Assembly: GCA_013151585.1 (NCBI GenBank)
Contig: JAADHY010000673.1
Coordinates: forward strand, 1-5,942
Direction of reading: 5' to 3'
DNA from: Planctomycetota bacterium
GTDB lineage: Bacteria; Planctomycetota; Planctomycetia; Planctomycetales; Planctomycetaceae
DNA length: 5,942 nt
Position numbers and translations under genes: made by a program. How positions within the stretch are numbered: the stretch's first letter is position 1; the number at the start of each line of letters is the position of its first letter. Below, piece by piece: positions 1 through 5,330 of the stretch. The notes beneath the pieces are model-generated. The model made no database searches, was not told the DNA's origin, and saw only the letters and a program-made list of their open reading frames with translations.

Positions 1-1145
1 GGATCGCCACAGTACCAAGTGGCTTTCGCGATTTCGCGCATCAAGTCGGCCGCGTTGTACTCCGGCCCCGGATGGGACGGGTCCGTCACCCAATGGGTCT
101 GCCATTTCCCGCCGACGCTGACCGCCCGCATAAACTCGTCGCTGACACGGACCGACAGGTTGGCGTTCTGAAACATGACCGAGCTGTAGGCTTCGCTATT
201 GAAGTTGGCATCGTACTCGCCACTTTCGATCAAAATGCGAGCTTTCCGTTCCTCTTTGGCCTTTGCCTGGATGAACTCCAGGATGTCCGGATGCCAATCC
301 TTCAAACTTTGCATCTTCGCCGCCCGGCGCGTCTTGCCGCCGGACTTCACAACGGCCGCAATCTGATCGTACACGCGCATGAACGACAGCGGCCCAGACG
401 GCACGCCGCCACCGGAAAGTTTTTCCCGCGAACTACGAAGGGTCGACAGGTCCGTCCCCGTCCCCGATCCGTACTTGAACAGCATGGCCTCGCTCGTTGC
501 CAGACGCATGATGTCTTCCATGCTGTCTTCGACGGACTGAATAAAGCAGGCCGAACACTGGGGATACTCGTACGGCGTCTCCGGCCGCCGGATCGATTTG
601 GTCCGAGCGTCCCAACAATAGTTGCCCCGAGAGCCTTTCACGCCGTACTGGTGATACAGCCCGACATTGAACCAAACCGGCGAATTGAACGCCCCGTGCT
701 GATGCAAGCACAGCCAAGCCAGCTCTCGGTAGAAACGCTCGCCGTCTTCGGGGCTGGCGAAATAGCCGTCGACGATCCCCCAGTCCGCGATCGTCCGAGC
801 GACTCGGTGAATCACCTGCCGGACACTTGTTTCCCGTTCCGGCGTCCCCGGTTCTCCGTAAAAGTACTTGCTGACGACCACATTCGTCGCCAATTGACTC
901 CAGGTCTTCGGAACCTCGCAGTCCTTCTGCTCGAAGAGCACTTGCCCCGACTCGTCCTTGATTTGAGCCGTTCGCCGCTCCCATTCAACCGTGTCGAACG
1001 GATCCACTCCCTCCGGACAGAAGTACTGCTCGACTTTCATCGGTCCCAGCTCAACAGCTTCCGCACCGCGGCTTCTTGCCGTCCGATCTGATGCGGCCCC
1101 CGACAGAACATCCGACTGAGCTACTCCCTTCGGTTCGTGCATCAT
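1..1145 (-). CDS. nrdJ: Adenosylcobalamin-dependent (class II) ribonucleoside-diphosphate reductase, N-terminal part
   Basis: Class II ribonucleotide reductase converts ribonucleotides to deoxyribonucleotides in the cytoplasm, using adenosylcobalamin to generate the thiyl radical, so it needs no oxygen and no NrdB subunit. The reading frame is open from ATG 1145 to the left edge (381 codons plus 2 nt), so the C-terminal part, with the rest of the catalytic barrel, is missing. Visible family motifs are FNSPVWFN (153-160), PQCSACFIQSVEDSM (195-209, where Cys200 matches the first redox-active cysteine of the family), KYGSGTGTDLSTLR (224-237), GGKTRRAAKM (269-278), WHPDILEFI (284-292), QNANLSVRVSDEFM (326-339) and the beginning of a CGDP motif (379-381). 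Two consecutive ATG codons (1145 and 1142) lie behind a GGAGG, so the true start is one of these. The gene stands alone in view, preceded by a promoter and NrdR-like boxes. Family assignment is firm; the symbol nrdJ follows usual class II naming. Confidence 0.95.
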   Translation of the reverse strand, partial: MMHEPKGVAQSDVLSGAASDRTARSRGAEAVELGPMKVEQYFCPEGVDPFDTVEWERRTAQIKDESGQVLFEQKDCEVPKTWSQLATNVVVSKYFYGEPGTPERETSVRQVIHRVARTIADWGIVDGYFASPEDGERFYRELAWLCLHQHGAFNSPVWFNVGLYHQYGVKGSRGNYCWDARTKSIRRPETPYEYPQCSACFIQSVEDSMEDIMRLATSEAMLFKYGSGTGTDLSTLRSSREKLSGGGVPSGPLSFMRVYDQIAAVVKSGGKTRRAAKMQSLKDWHPDILEFIQAKAKEERKARILIESGEYDANFNSEAYSSVMFQNANLSVRVSDEFMRAVSVGGKWQTHWVTDPSHPGPEYNAADLMREIAKATWYCGD

Positions 1146-1154
1146 GCACCCTTT

Positions 1155-1159
1155 CCTCC
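1155..1159 (-). promoter_or_regulatory. Shine-Dalgarno sequence of the class II reductase gene
   Basis: On the minus strand GGAGG ends 9 nt before ATG 1145 and 12 nt before the adjacent ATG 1142. The spacing favours the first ATG. This is the strongest initiation signal near the beginning of the family homology and fixes the start. Confidence 0.8.
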
Positions 1160-1223
1160 GCAGCAATCCCTAGTTTTCCAACCACAAAACGACCAAACCA
1201 CTTCGTGATGTGAACGCATGACA

Positions 1224-1239
1224 CCACAACGGATAGGGC
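1224..1239 (-). promoter_or_regulatory. Putative NrdR box, promoter-distal and degenerate
   Basis: The minus strand reads GCCCTATCCGTTGTGG, agreeing with the published NrdR-box consensus (acaCwAtATaTwGtgt) at about 10 of 16 positions, all the TTGTG half being conserved. Taken alone it would be weak. It lies exactly 31 bp from the better box at 1255-1270, in the same orientation and with 12 of 16 identical bases. That spacing is typical of paired NrdR boxes (about three helical turns). It lies 79 nt upstream of the reductase start. Confidence 0.6.
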
Positions 1240-1254
1240 TCCTCGGGTTAGGGA

Positions 1255-1270
1255 CCACTATATGTTGTGG
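1255..1270 (-). promoter_or_regulatory. Putative NrdR box, promoter-proximal and strong
   Basis: The plus strand reads CCACTATATGTTGTGG, an imperfect palindrome (6 of 8 half-site positions match) agreeing with the NrdR-box consensus at 13 of 16 positions. NrdR is the ATP/dATP-sensing repressor of ribonucleotide reductase genes in most bacterial phyla, and its sites usually come as two boxes about 31 bp apart, as here. The box starts about 17 bp downstream of the predicted -10 hexamer, so bound NrdR would sit over the initial transcribed region and block the polymerase. The nrdR gene itself is not in the window. Confidence 0.75.
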
Positions 1271-1286
1271 TTTTGCGCAGAACTCG

Positions 1287-1314
1287 AATATAAGCCTCTT
1301 GCCGACGTTGTCAA
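1287..1314 (-). promoter_or_regulatory. Predicted sigma-70 type promoter of the reductase gene
   Basis: On the minus strand a perfect TTGACA (-35, positions 1314-1309) is followed after 16 nt by TATATT (-10, positions 1292-1287). A transcript would start near 1280, giving a leader of about 135 nt before ATG 1145, with the two NrdR-like boxes just inside the leader. The stretch is AT-rich compared with its surroundings. This is a sequence prediction only; the spacer is 1 nt shorter than the usual optimum. Confidence 0.6.
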
Positions 1315-1402
1315 GAGATTTCGCTCAGGATGACGCCGCCATCCCGCCCGCCGTCCGCAGAACTCGTTATCTGATTACGACTTACCGGAAACCGGGAATC
1401 TG

Positions 1403-1466
1403 AAAAAAGACGTGCCTCCCGGAGGGCCCGGCCGGTCCGGGCCCGGATCCGCGATGCGGTCGGGAG
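1403..1466 (-). terminator. GC-rich structured element with T run, probable terminator of the pentapeptide-repeat gene
   Basis: An 8-bp perfect stem (1424-1431 GGGCCCGG paired with 1437-1444 CCGGGCCC, 5-nt loop) lies inside a second pairing, CTCCCG 1416-1421 with CGGGAG 1461-1466. A further small hairpin, CCGC-GAT-GCGG, sits at 1449-1459, so the whole could fold as a three-way junction. On the minus strand the hairpin is followed about 15 nt later by six T residues (1408-1403). It lies about 125 nt past the stop of the pentapeptide-repeat gene and upstream of the reductase promoter, which is where a terminator between two same-strand genes is expected. The distance between the 8-bp hairpin and the T run is longer than in a canonical intrinsic terminator. 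Confidence 0.45.
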
Positions 1467-1547
1467 AAGTAATTCAGGCAGATCGTCGCAAGTGCCCTTG
1501 AATTAATGGGTTACGGCTTTGGCTGCCGGCGTCCGCGGCGAAAGCTC

Positions 1548-1570
1548 CCTGGAACACCCCAGGAAACACC
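1548..1570. repeat. Short tandem near-repeat with small inverted repeat
   Basis: CCTGGAACACC (1548-1558) is followed immediately by CCAGGAAACACC (1559-1570), two near-copies in tandem. CCTGG and CCAGG also form a 5-bp inverted repeat with a 6-nt loop (1548-1563). It lies just past the stop of the pentapeptide-repeat gene. There is no T run beside it; I assign no function. The remaining untranslated sequence between 1467 and 1547 holds nothing I recognise. Confidence 0.35.
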
Positions 1571-1589
1571 TTCGCCCCAGGAGTTTTCT

Positions 1590-2495
1590 TTAGGGAGGCC
1601 TTGGCTTTGCCGGTTCGCCGTTGGCTTCCTGCCACGCTTTCAGCCATAACTGGAAGTCTCGACGTCGGTTCGCACTGGCCTCGTCCGAAGGAGCGAATCT
1701 TTGCCGCAGCCTGGCCAGTTGCCGGGCGGTCAGCCCGCGAGCTCGCCACCAATTGCTGCCTGAGAAATCGGCATCGGTCAGATTCGCTCCGTTCAGACGG
1801 CTCAGCGCCAACTCGGCCCCGCGGAAACTCGCAGACTCCAAGTTGGCGCCAGTCAGGTCAGCGCCGGTCAGGTTCGCGCCCGACAGGTCTGCCATCAGCA
1901 AATGCGCTTCGGACAAATCAGCCAAAATCAGATTGGCGTTTCGCACGGTGGCTTGTTCAAGCGACGCCGCTCGCAAAATGGCTTCGCGGAGATTGGCGCC
2001 GGTCAAATCAGCTTTCAAGAGGTCTGCGTCCGTCAGATCGGCCTTCTGAAGATTGGCGTGGGCCAAGTTCGCCGCTTGAAAAAGGCAGCCGCGCAGTCGA
2101 GCCTCCGCCAGGTCCGCCCTGGACAGGTCGCTCTGGCTGAAGTTGGCGTACTGCAAGTTGGCTCTTGGCAGATTGACTCCGCTCAAACGCAGTTTCTCTA
2201 ATCGGGCGCACCGCCACTGGCGGTTCCCGCTGGCGGCGAGACGGAGGAACGCCCGAGCGCGTTCGGCCGGTGTTGAACCGTCTTGGCAGAGGAGCCAAAA
2301 CAACCGGGCTTGGTCTTGCTCCCACGCTGTCCGGATCGATCGATGCAGCAGCCAAAGGTTAATGCAAACGAGAATGAGCAAGAGAGCTGCCAGCCCGGCC
2401 ATCACCGCTGCGAGCCAACGAGCAAGCGAAGCGCGAACCAGGGCCGGCTCTTCATTGCCGGCGGACGTTTGGTGTATACTGGGCCGGTCGGACAT
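1590..2495 (-). CDS. Membrane-anchored pentapeptide-repeat protein
   Basis: This 301-residue protein has three parts. Residues 1-27 are polar; residues 28-50 form one hydrophobic membrane segment (LAAVMAGLAALLLILVCINLWLL); about 50 linker residues follow. Then come 30 pentapeptide repeats (A-D/N-L-x-x type) whose central Leu or Phe recurs every five residues from 99 to 244 without any insertion, with Val only at 184. Such arrays fold as a right-handed quadrilateral beta-helix, here about 7.5 coils. A basic, Trp-containing C-terminal segment (249-301, with TARQLARLRQRF at 256-267) probably caps it. Start 2495 is chosen because GAGG lies 6 nt upstream and the membrane segment then sits near the N-terminus; the frame is open to ATG 2657, but that extension shows no domain and would overlap the divergent gene. 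The substrate or partner is unknown; membership of the repeat family does not imply gyrase protection. Topology is ambiguous because both flanks carry basic residues. Confidence 0.88.
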   Translation of the reverse strand: MSDRPSIHQTSAGNEEPALVRASLARWLAAVMAGLAALLLILVCINLWLLHRSIRTAWEQDQARLFWLLCQDGSTPAERARAFLRLAASGNRQWRCARLEKLRLSGVNLPRANLQYANFSQSDLSRADLAEARLRGCLFQAANLAHANLQKADLTDADLLKADLTGANLREAILRAASLEQATVRNANLILADLSEAHLLMADLSGANLTGADLTGANLESASFRGAELALSRLNGANLTDADFSGSNWWRARGLTARQLARLRQRFAPSDEASANRRRDFQLWLKAWQEANGEPAKPRPP

Positions 2496-2501
2496 TGCGC
2501 G

Positions 2502-2505
2502 CCTC
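2502..2505 (-). promoter_or_regulatory. Shine-Dalgarno-like GAGG deciding the pentapeptide-repeat gene start
   Basis: GAGG on the minus strand lies 6 nt before ATG 2495. It supports this start over the in-frame ATG codons further upstream, including 2657. The 100 bp between this start and the divergent hydrolase start (2496-2595) must hold the promoters of both genes unless transcripts begin inside coding sequence; I see no convincing -35/-10 pair there. Confidence 0.5.
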
Positions 2506-2595
2506 GAATTGGGTTGCTGATTTTCTGGGATGCGTGGCGGATCGCGTTGACCGATCGTCATCCGTCTTGCCGCTGCGTACGCACGATACTCCGTC

Positions 2596-4365
2596 ATGGC
2601 GAAAACCGAAACCTTCCAGAGGGCCGATCGGACCGGAAGCGGCGCCAGTGGCCGCATGTCCGTCGAGGCTGGGAGCCGTCGTCGTGCAGCGTTTCGCGTT
2701 TTGGCCGTGGTGTTCGGATTGGCTCCCTTCGTGATCGTCGAGGTCGCTTTGCGCGTCTTGGATGTCGCTCGGCCGACAGCCTACGTTGATCCTTTTGTCG
2801 GCTTCAGCGATGTCCATCCGCTTTTCGAATTGGATCAGAACGCCGGTGTCTGGCGGACGGCGCCGTCGCGCCGGTTGCACTTTTGCGTGCAGGAGTTTGC
2901 CGCGGAGAAGCCTGCCGACACGCTTCGAGTGTTCTGCCTTGGGGGATCAACGGTTTACGGTCGGCCTTTCATGGCTCAGACCGCTTTCCCTCGATGGCTG
3001 GAGCTGGAGCTTGCGGGGACCGACCTGTCGCACCGGTACGAAGTCATCAACTGCGGGGGCATCTCTTACGCCAGCTACCGACTGGTGCCGATCTTACAAG
3101 AGGTTCTCCACTACGATCCGGACCTGATCGTCGTGGCGACCGGCCACAATGAGTTTCTTGAAGATCGCACGTATGGCGAAATCAAGCGGCGTTCGGCCAT
3201 GCGGCGATGGCTTGAAGAGCGACTCTATTCGCTGCGGATTGTCACGGTCGCGCGGAGGCTGGCTCACGCCGCTGCCCTGAACTCAGGCGGCCCCACCCAA
3301 CCGATTTTGCCGGACGAAGTCGAGGCCCGACTGGACGATCAAAGCGGGTATGCGTCGTACCATTGGGACCCGGAATGGCGGCGTCGCGTGATTGCGCACT
3401 ATCGCGAGAGTCTGACCGGCATGACGCGACTGTGTGCGGCCGCTGGTGTGCCGCTTCTTTTTGTCAATCTGGGGAGCAATTTGCGAGATTGTCCGCCGTT
3501 CAAATCCGAACTGAATCCACAAATTCGTCCTGAACGTGAGAATCGTTGGCAGGCTCTGTTTGACGAGGCCGCAGAAGTCGAACCAAAGGATCCGCGTCGG
3601 GCGATCGAGCTGTACCGACAGGCCAAGCAGATTGACGATCATTTTGCGCTGCTCGAGTATCGCATCGCCGGCTGTCTGGATCGACTCGGTCGGTACGCCG
3701 AAGCCCGGGACTACTACGTGTTGGCCAAAGAAAAAGACGTCTGTCCGCTACGCATGTTGGAGCCGATGCACGAGGCGTTGTTCGAGGTCGCGGCGGAGAC
3801 GGGGACACCGGTCGTGGATGCCCGACGCTTGTTGGCAGAGCTCAGTGCCGACGAGTTGCCCGGATACGACTGGTACGTGGATCACGTTCACCCGAACGTC
3901 AGCGGACACCAACGGATTGCTCAAGCGATCGCGAGGACATTGCGAGGGATCGGGTGGATGTCCGGCGGGCAGTGGTCGGACGCGGAACGACAAGCGGCCT
4001 ATCGCCTTCACCTCGAATCGCTCGGGCCATCGTACTGGGCCGACGGACGAAAACGCATCACGTGGGTCGAGAGCTGGTCCCGTCGAAACCGCTCGGCGGG
4101 TGACTTAACTCCCAGGAATGCCCGTGCCTACGCGAATCGAGCTCGCCGGTGGATGGAGTTGGGACAAACCGAGCCTGCATGGCAGGACTGCCGCGAGGCG
4201 ATCCAGCGAGACCCGGCGATGAGGCAAGCCATCGTGGATCATGTTCGCGAGTTGGAGCGAGAGGGGCGGCCCCACCTGGCCGAACAGCTTTTGCAGCGGC
4301 TGCGGCAGGAGACGGAGCGCGCGGAAAGTGCGGAACGTGGTGGGGCGGATCGACTCAGCGACTGA
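2596..4365 (+). CDS. Membrane-anchored SGNH/GDSL-type hydrolase with TPR-like segments
   Basis: SGNH hydrolases are Ser-His-Asp esterases or acylhydrolases. In this 589-residue protein a basic stretch (RRR at 28-30) precedes a hydrophobic segment (about 33-55) that looks like an uncleaved signal anchor, so the catalytic domain should lie outside the cytoplasmic membrane. All four SGNH blocks are present: GGSTVYG with nucleophile Ser118, CGG with oxyanion Gly155, GHNEF with Asn185, and DHVHP with Asp429 and His432. Between blocks III and V sits a TPR-like helical insertion (about 315-380, e.g. RRAIELYRQAK and GRYAEARDYYVLAK). A second TPR-like region follows the catalytic domain (about 505-580). 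The GGSTVYG/GHNEF form is familiar from large SGNH-TPR proteins of planctomycetes and deltaproteobacteria. The substrate cannot be read from the sequence. Neither ATG 2596 nor the alternative ATG 2656 (Met21) has a good Shine-Dalgarno; an in-frame stop at 2548 limits extension upstream. The last 11 bp overlap the convergent methyltransferase gene. Confidence 0.9.
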   Translation: MAKTETFQRADRTGSGASGRMSVEAGSRRRAAFRVLAVVFGLAPFVIVEVALRVLDVARPTAYVDPFVGFSDVHPLFELDQNAGVWRTAPSRRLHFCVQEFAAEKPADTLRVFCLGGSTVYGRPFMAQTAFPRWLELELAGTDLSHRYEVINCGGISYASYRLVPILQEVLHYDPDLIVVATGHNEFLEDRTYGEIKRRSAMRRWLEERLYSLRIVTVARRLAHAAALNSGGPTQPILPDEVEARLDDQSGYASYHWDPEWRRRVIAHYRESLTGMTRLCAAAGVPLLFVNLGSNLRDCPPFKSELNPQIRPERENRWQALFDEAAEVEPKDPRRAIELYRQAKQIDDHFALLEYRIAGCLDRLGRYAEARDYYVLAKEKDVCPLRMLEPMHEALFEVAAETGTPVVDARRLLAELSADELPGYDWYVDHVHPNVSGHQRIAQAIARTLRGIGWMSGGQWSDAERQAAYRLHLESLGPSYWADGRKRITWVESWSRRNRSAGDLTPRNARAYANRARRWMELGQTEPAWQDCREAIQRDPAMRQAIVDHVRELEREGRPHLAEQLLQRLRQETERAESAERGGADRLSD

Positions 4366-5110
4366 GCGCAGCGATAAGAACGCCGGCCGCCACGGAGACG
4401 TTCAGTGAGGAGACGGGACCACGTGGCGAAATCCGGCACACGAGGTCGCACGCTTCGAGCGTCAGACGGCGCAGTCCCTTCTCTTCGTTCCCCAAAACCA
4501 ACAGCCACGGTCGGTCCGGCTGGATTTCGGTGATGTCGCAGTCCGCCGACTCCGAGGTGCCCAAAAGCCAGAGCCCCCGCTGCCGAGCGATCCGAAGAGC
4601 CCGGTTCAAGTTGGTCTGTATCGAAAAAGGAACGTACTCCATCCCTCCCGAGGCCACGTCGTAGACGGTCTCGTTCAACGGAGCCGATCGGTTTTTCGTG
4701 ACGACGATTCCTCGAACTCCGAAGAAAGCCGCCGTACGAAAAATCGCTCCGACGTTGTGCGGGTCTTGCAAGCAGTCCAGGGCGATCCAAAGTCCGGCGG
4801 ATGGCTCGGACGCTGTCTCTGCCGGAAACAGCTCTTCCAGCGAGACGCTCCGGCGCTCTCGTACCCGGGCAAACGTTCGCGCTGCGCGGCCGCCAGCGTC
4901 GCTTGCGCCGCCGCCTCCGCGACGGCGTGCTCCAACCCGAGAAACCCGTCGGATCGATGCGCCTGCTTCGATGGCGGCTCGCATGACGGCTTTCCAGTTC
5001 GCGCTGATCGGATTCAGCTCGTCGTCGTACACACACACTTGTAAGACATCTCGAGGCCGAGTCTGGATCGCCGCCAACACACTGTGTGGATTCCGCAAGG
5101 TCAAGCTCAT
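4355..5110 (-). CDS. TrmH/SpoU-family RNA 2'-O-methyltransferase, RlmB-like
   Basis: This 251-residue enzyme should transfer a methyl group from S-adenosylmethionine to a ribose 2'-OH of rRNA or tRNA, acting in the cytoplasm. RlmB of E. coli (243 aa, 23S rRNA G2251) is the closest pattern I know, but the target nucleotide is not proven. An N-terminal L30e-like substrate-binding domain begins with LRNPHSVLAAI (5-15). The SPOUT knot domain carries motif 1, DPHNVGAIFRTAAFFGV (116-132, catalytic-type Arg125), motif 2, VLGNEEKGLR (205-214), and motif 3, ISPRGPVSSLNVSVAAG (227-243). The linker between the domains is Arg/Gly-rich (about 58-87) and lacks the HQG motif usual in the family. Start 5110 is chosen for its GAGGTGA 8 nt upstream and because the family's homology begins right there; the frame is open upstream to 5230 but without homology or a usable ribosome site at ATG 5170. 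The gene ends 11 bp inside the opposing hydrolase gene. Confidence 0.92.
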   Translation of the reverse strand: MSLTLRNPHSVLAAIQTRPRDVLQVCVYDDELNPISANWKAVMRAAIEAGASIRRVSRVGARRRGGGGASDAGGRAARTFARVRERRSVSLEELFPAETASEPSAGLWIALDCLQDPHNVGAIFRTAAFFGVRGIVVTKNRSAPLNETVYDVASGGMEYVPFSIQTNLNRALRIARQRGLWLLGTSESADCDITEIQPDRPWLLVLGNEEKGLRRLTLEACDLVCRISPRGPVSSLNVSVAAGVLIAALSR

Positions 5111-5118
5111 GTTCTCAC

Positions 5119-5125
5119 TCACCTC
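5119..5125 (-). promoter_or_regulatory. Strong Shine-Dalgarno deciding the RlmB-like start
   Basis: GAGGTGA on the minus strand is fully complementary to the usual 16S rRNA 3' end and lies 8 nt before ATG 5110. ATG 5170 in the same frame has only AGGA directly abutting the codon, and ATG 5230 lies before any family homology. This settles the start at 5110. Confidence 0.8.
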
Positions 5126-5151
5126 GATGGAGCGTCCCCGAATGACGTGCT

Positions 5152-5165
5152 CCTCTTGTAAGAGG
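5152..5165. repeat. Small inverted repeat in the leader of the RlmB-like gene
   Basis: CCTCTTGTAAGAGG is palindromic apart from its centre and would form a 5-bp hairpin with a 4-nt loop in the untranslated leader, about 27 nt upstream of the Shine-Dalgarno. It could be an operator or a chance palindrome. The rest of the 212-bp gap between the two methyltransferase genes (5111-5322) shows no clear promoter and no hairpin with a T run, so co-transcription is neither proved nor excluded. Confidence 0.3.
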
Positions 5166-5315
5166 GACATTCCTGATCCGTCGCTTTGTTGACGGGCGAG
5201 AAAGCCCATCCTCCATCCCGAACCGCCCAACTTATTCTCCGACGGTTCTTAACAAACGGGTCCCCGTGGAAGCACCTCGGGGTGAAAAACTGTCTTATGG
5301 AAAGTCATCGCGTGT

Positions 5316-5330
5316 CGCCGCGTTACGGCG
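5316..5330. repeat. Inverted repeat across the stop codon of the right-edge methyltransferase
   Basis: CGCCG (5316-5320) pairs with CGGCG (5326-5330) around the loop CGTTA, which contains the TAA stop codon on the minus strand. The next T run on the minus strand is about 30 nt further on, so it does not make a standard intrinsic terminator. It may be a chance product of high GC content. Confidence 0.25.

Noticed and set aside
433..984. Minus-strand open frame of 183 codons
   Set aside because: It is an out-of-frame shadow of the reductase gene, Arg/Gly-rich and without motifs.
72..1091. Long plus-strand open frame of 339 codons
   Set aside because: It lies antisense to the class II reductase, whose minus-strand frame shows many family motifs in order. 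The plus-strand translation shows no domain and no ribosome site.
1146..1300. Cobalamin riboswitch before the B12-dependent reductase
   Set aside because: I looked for a B12-box-like conserved core in the leader and saw none; the predicted leader of about 135 nt is also short for one.
1218..1403. Small plus-strand open frame of 61 codons
   Set aside because: It has no ribosome binding site, no family resemblance, and covers the reductase promoter and both NrdR-like boxes on the other strand.
1601..2355. Several open frames on both strands across the pentapeptide-repeat gene
   Set aside because: The 15-bp periodicity of the repeat DNA keeps other frames open. Only the minus-strand frame gives the A-D/N-L-x-x pattern.
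2451..2480. TATACT at 2475-2480 as a plus-strand promoter for the hydrolase gene
   Set aside because: The only hexamer at a suitable distance (TTCATT, 18 nt) is a poor -35, and the site lies inside the coding sequence of the opposite gene.
2496..2657. N-terminal extension of the pentapeptide-repeat protein by 54 residues
   Set aside because: The extension has no domain, would overlap the divergent hydrolase start, and a GAGG sits correctly before ATG 2495.
4239..5036. Minus-strand open frame of 265 codons over the RlmB-like gene
   Set aside because: It is an Arg-rich out-of-frame shadow. The SPOUT motifs are all in the 4355-5110 frame.
5111..5230. Upstream starts (ATG 5230 or 5170) for the RlmB-like gene
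   Set aside because: Family homology begins at Met 5110, which has GAGGTGA at 8 nt; the upstream 40 residues have no homology or proper ribosome site.
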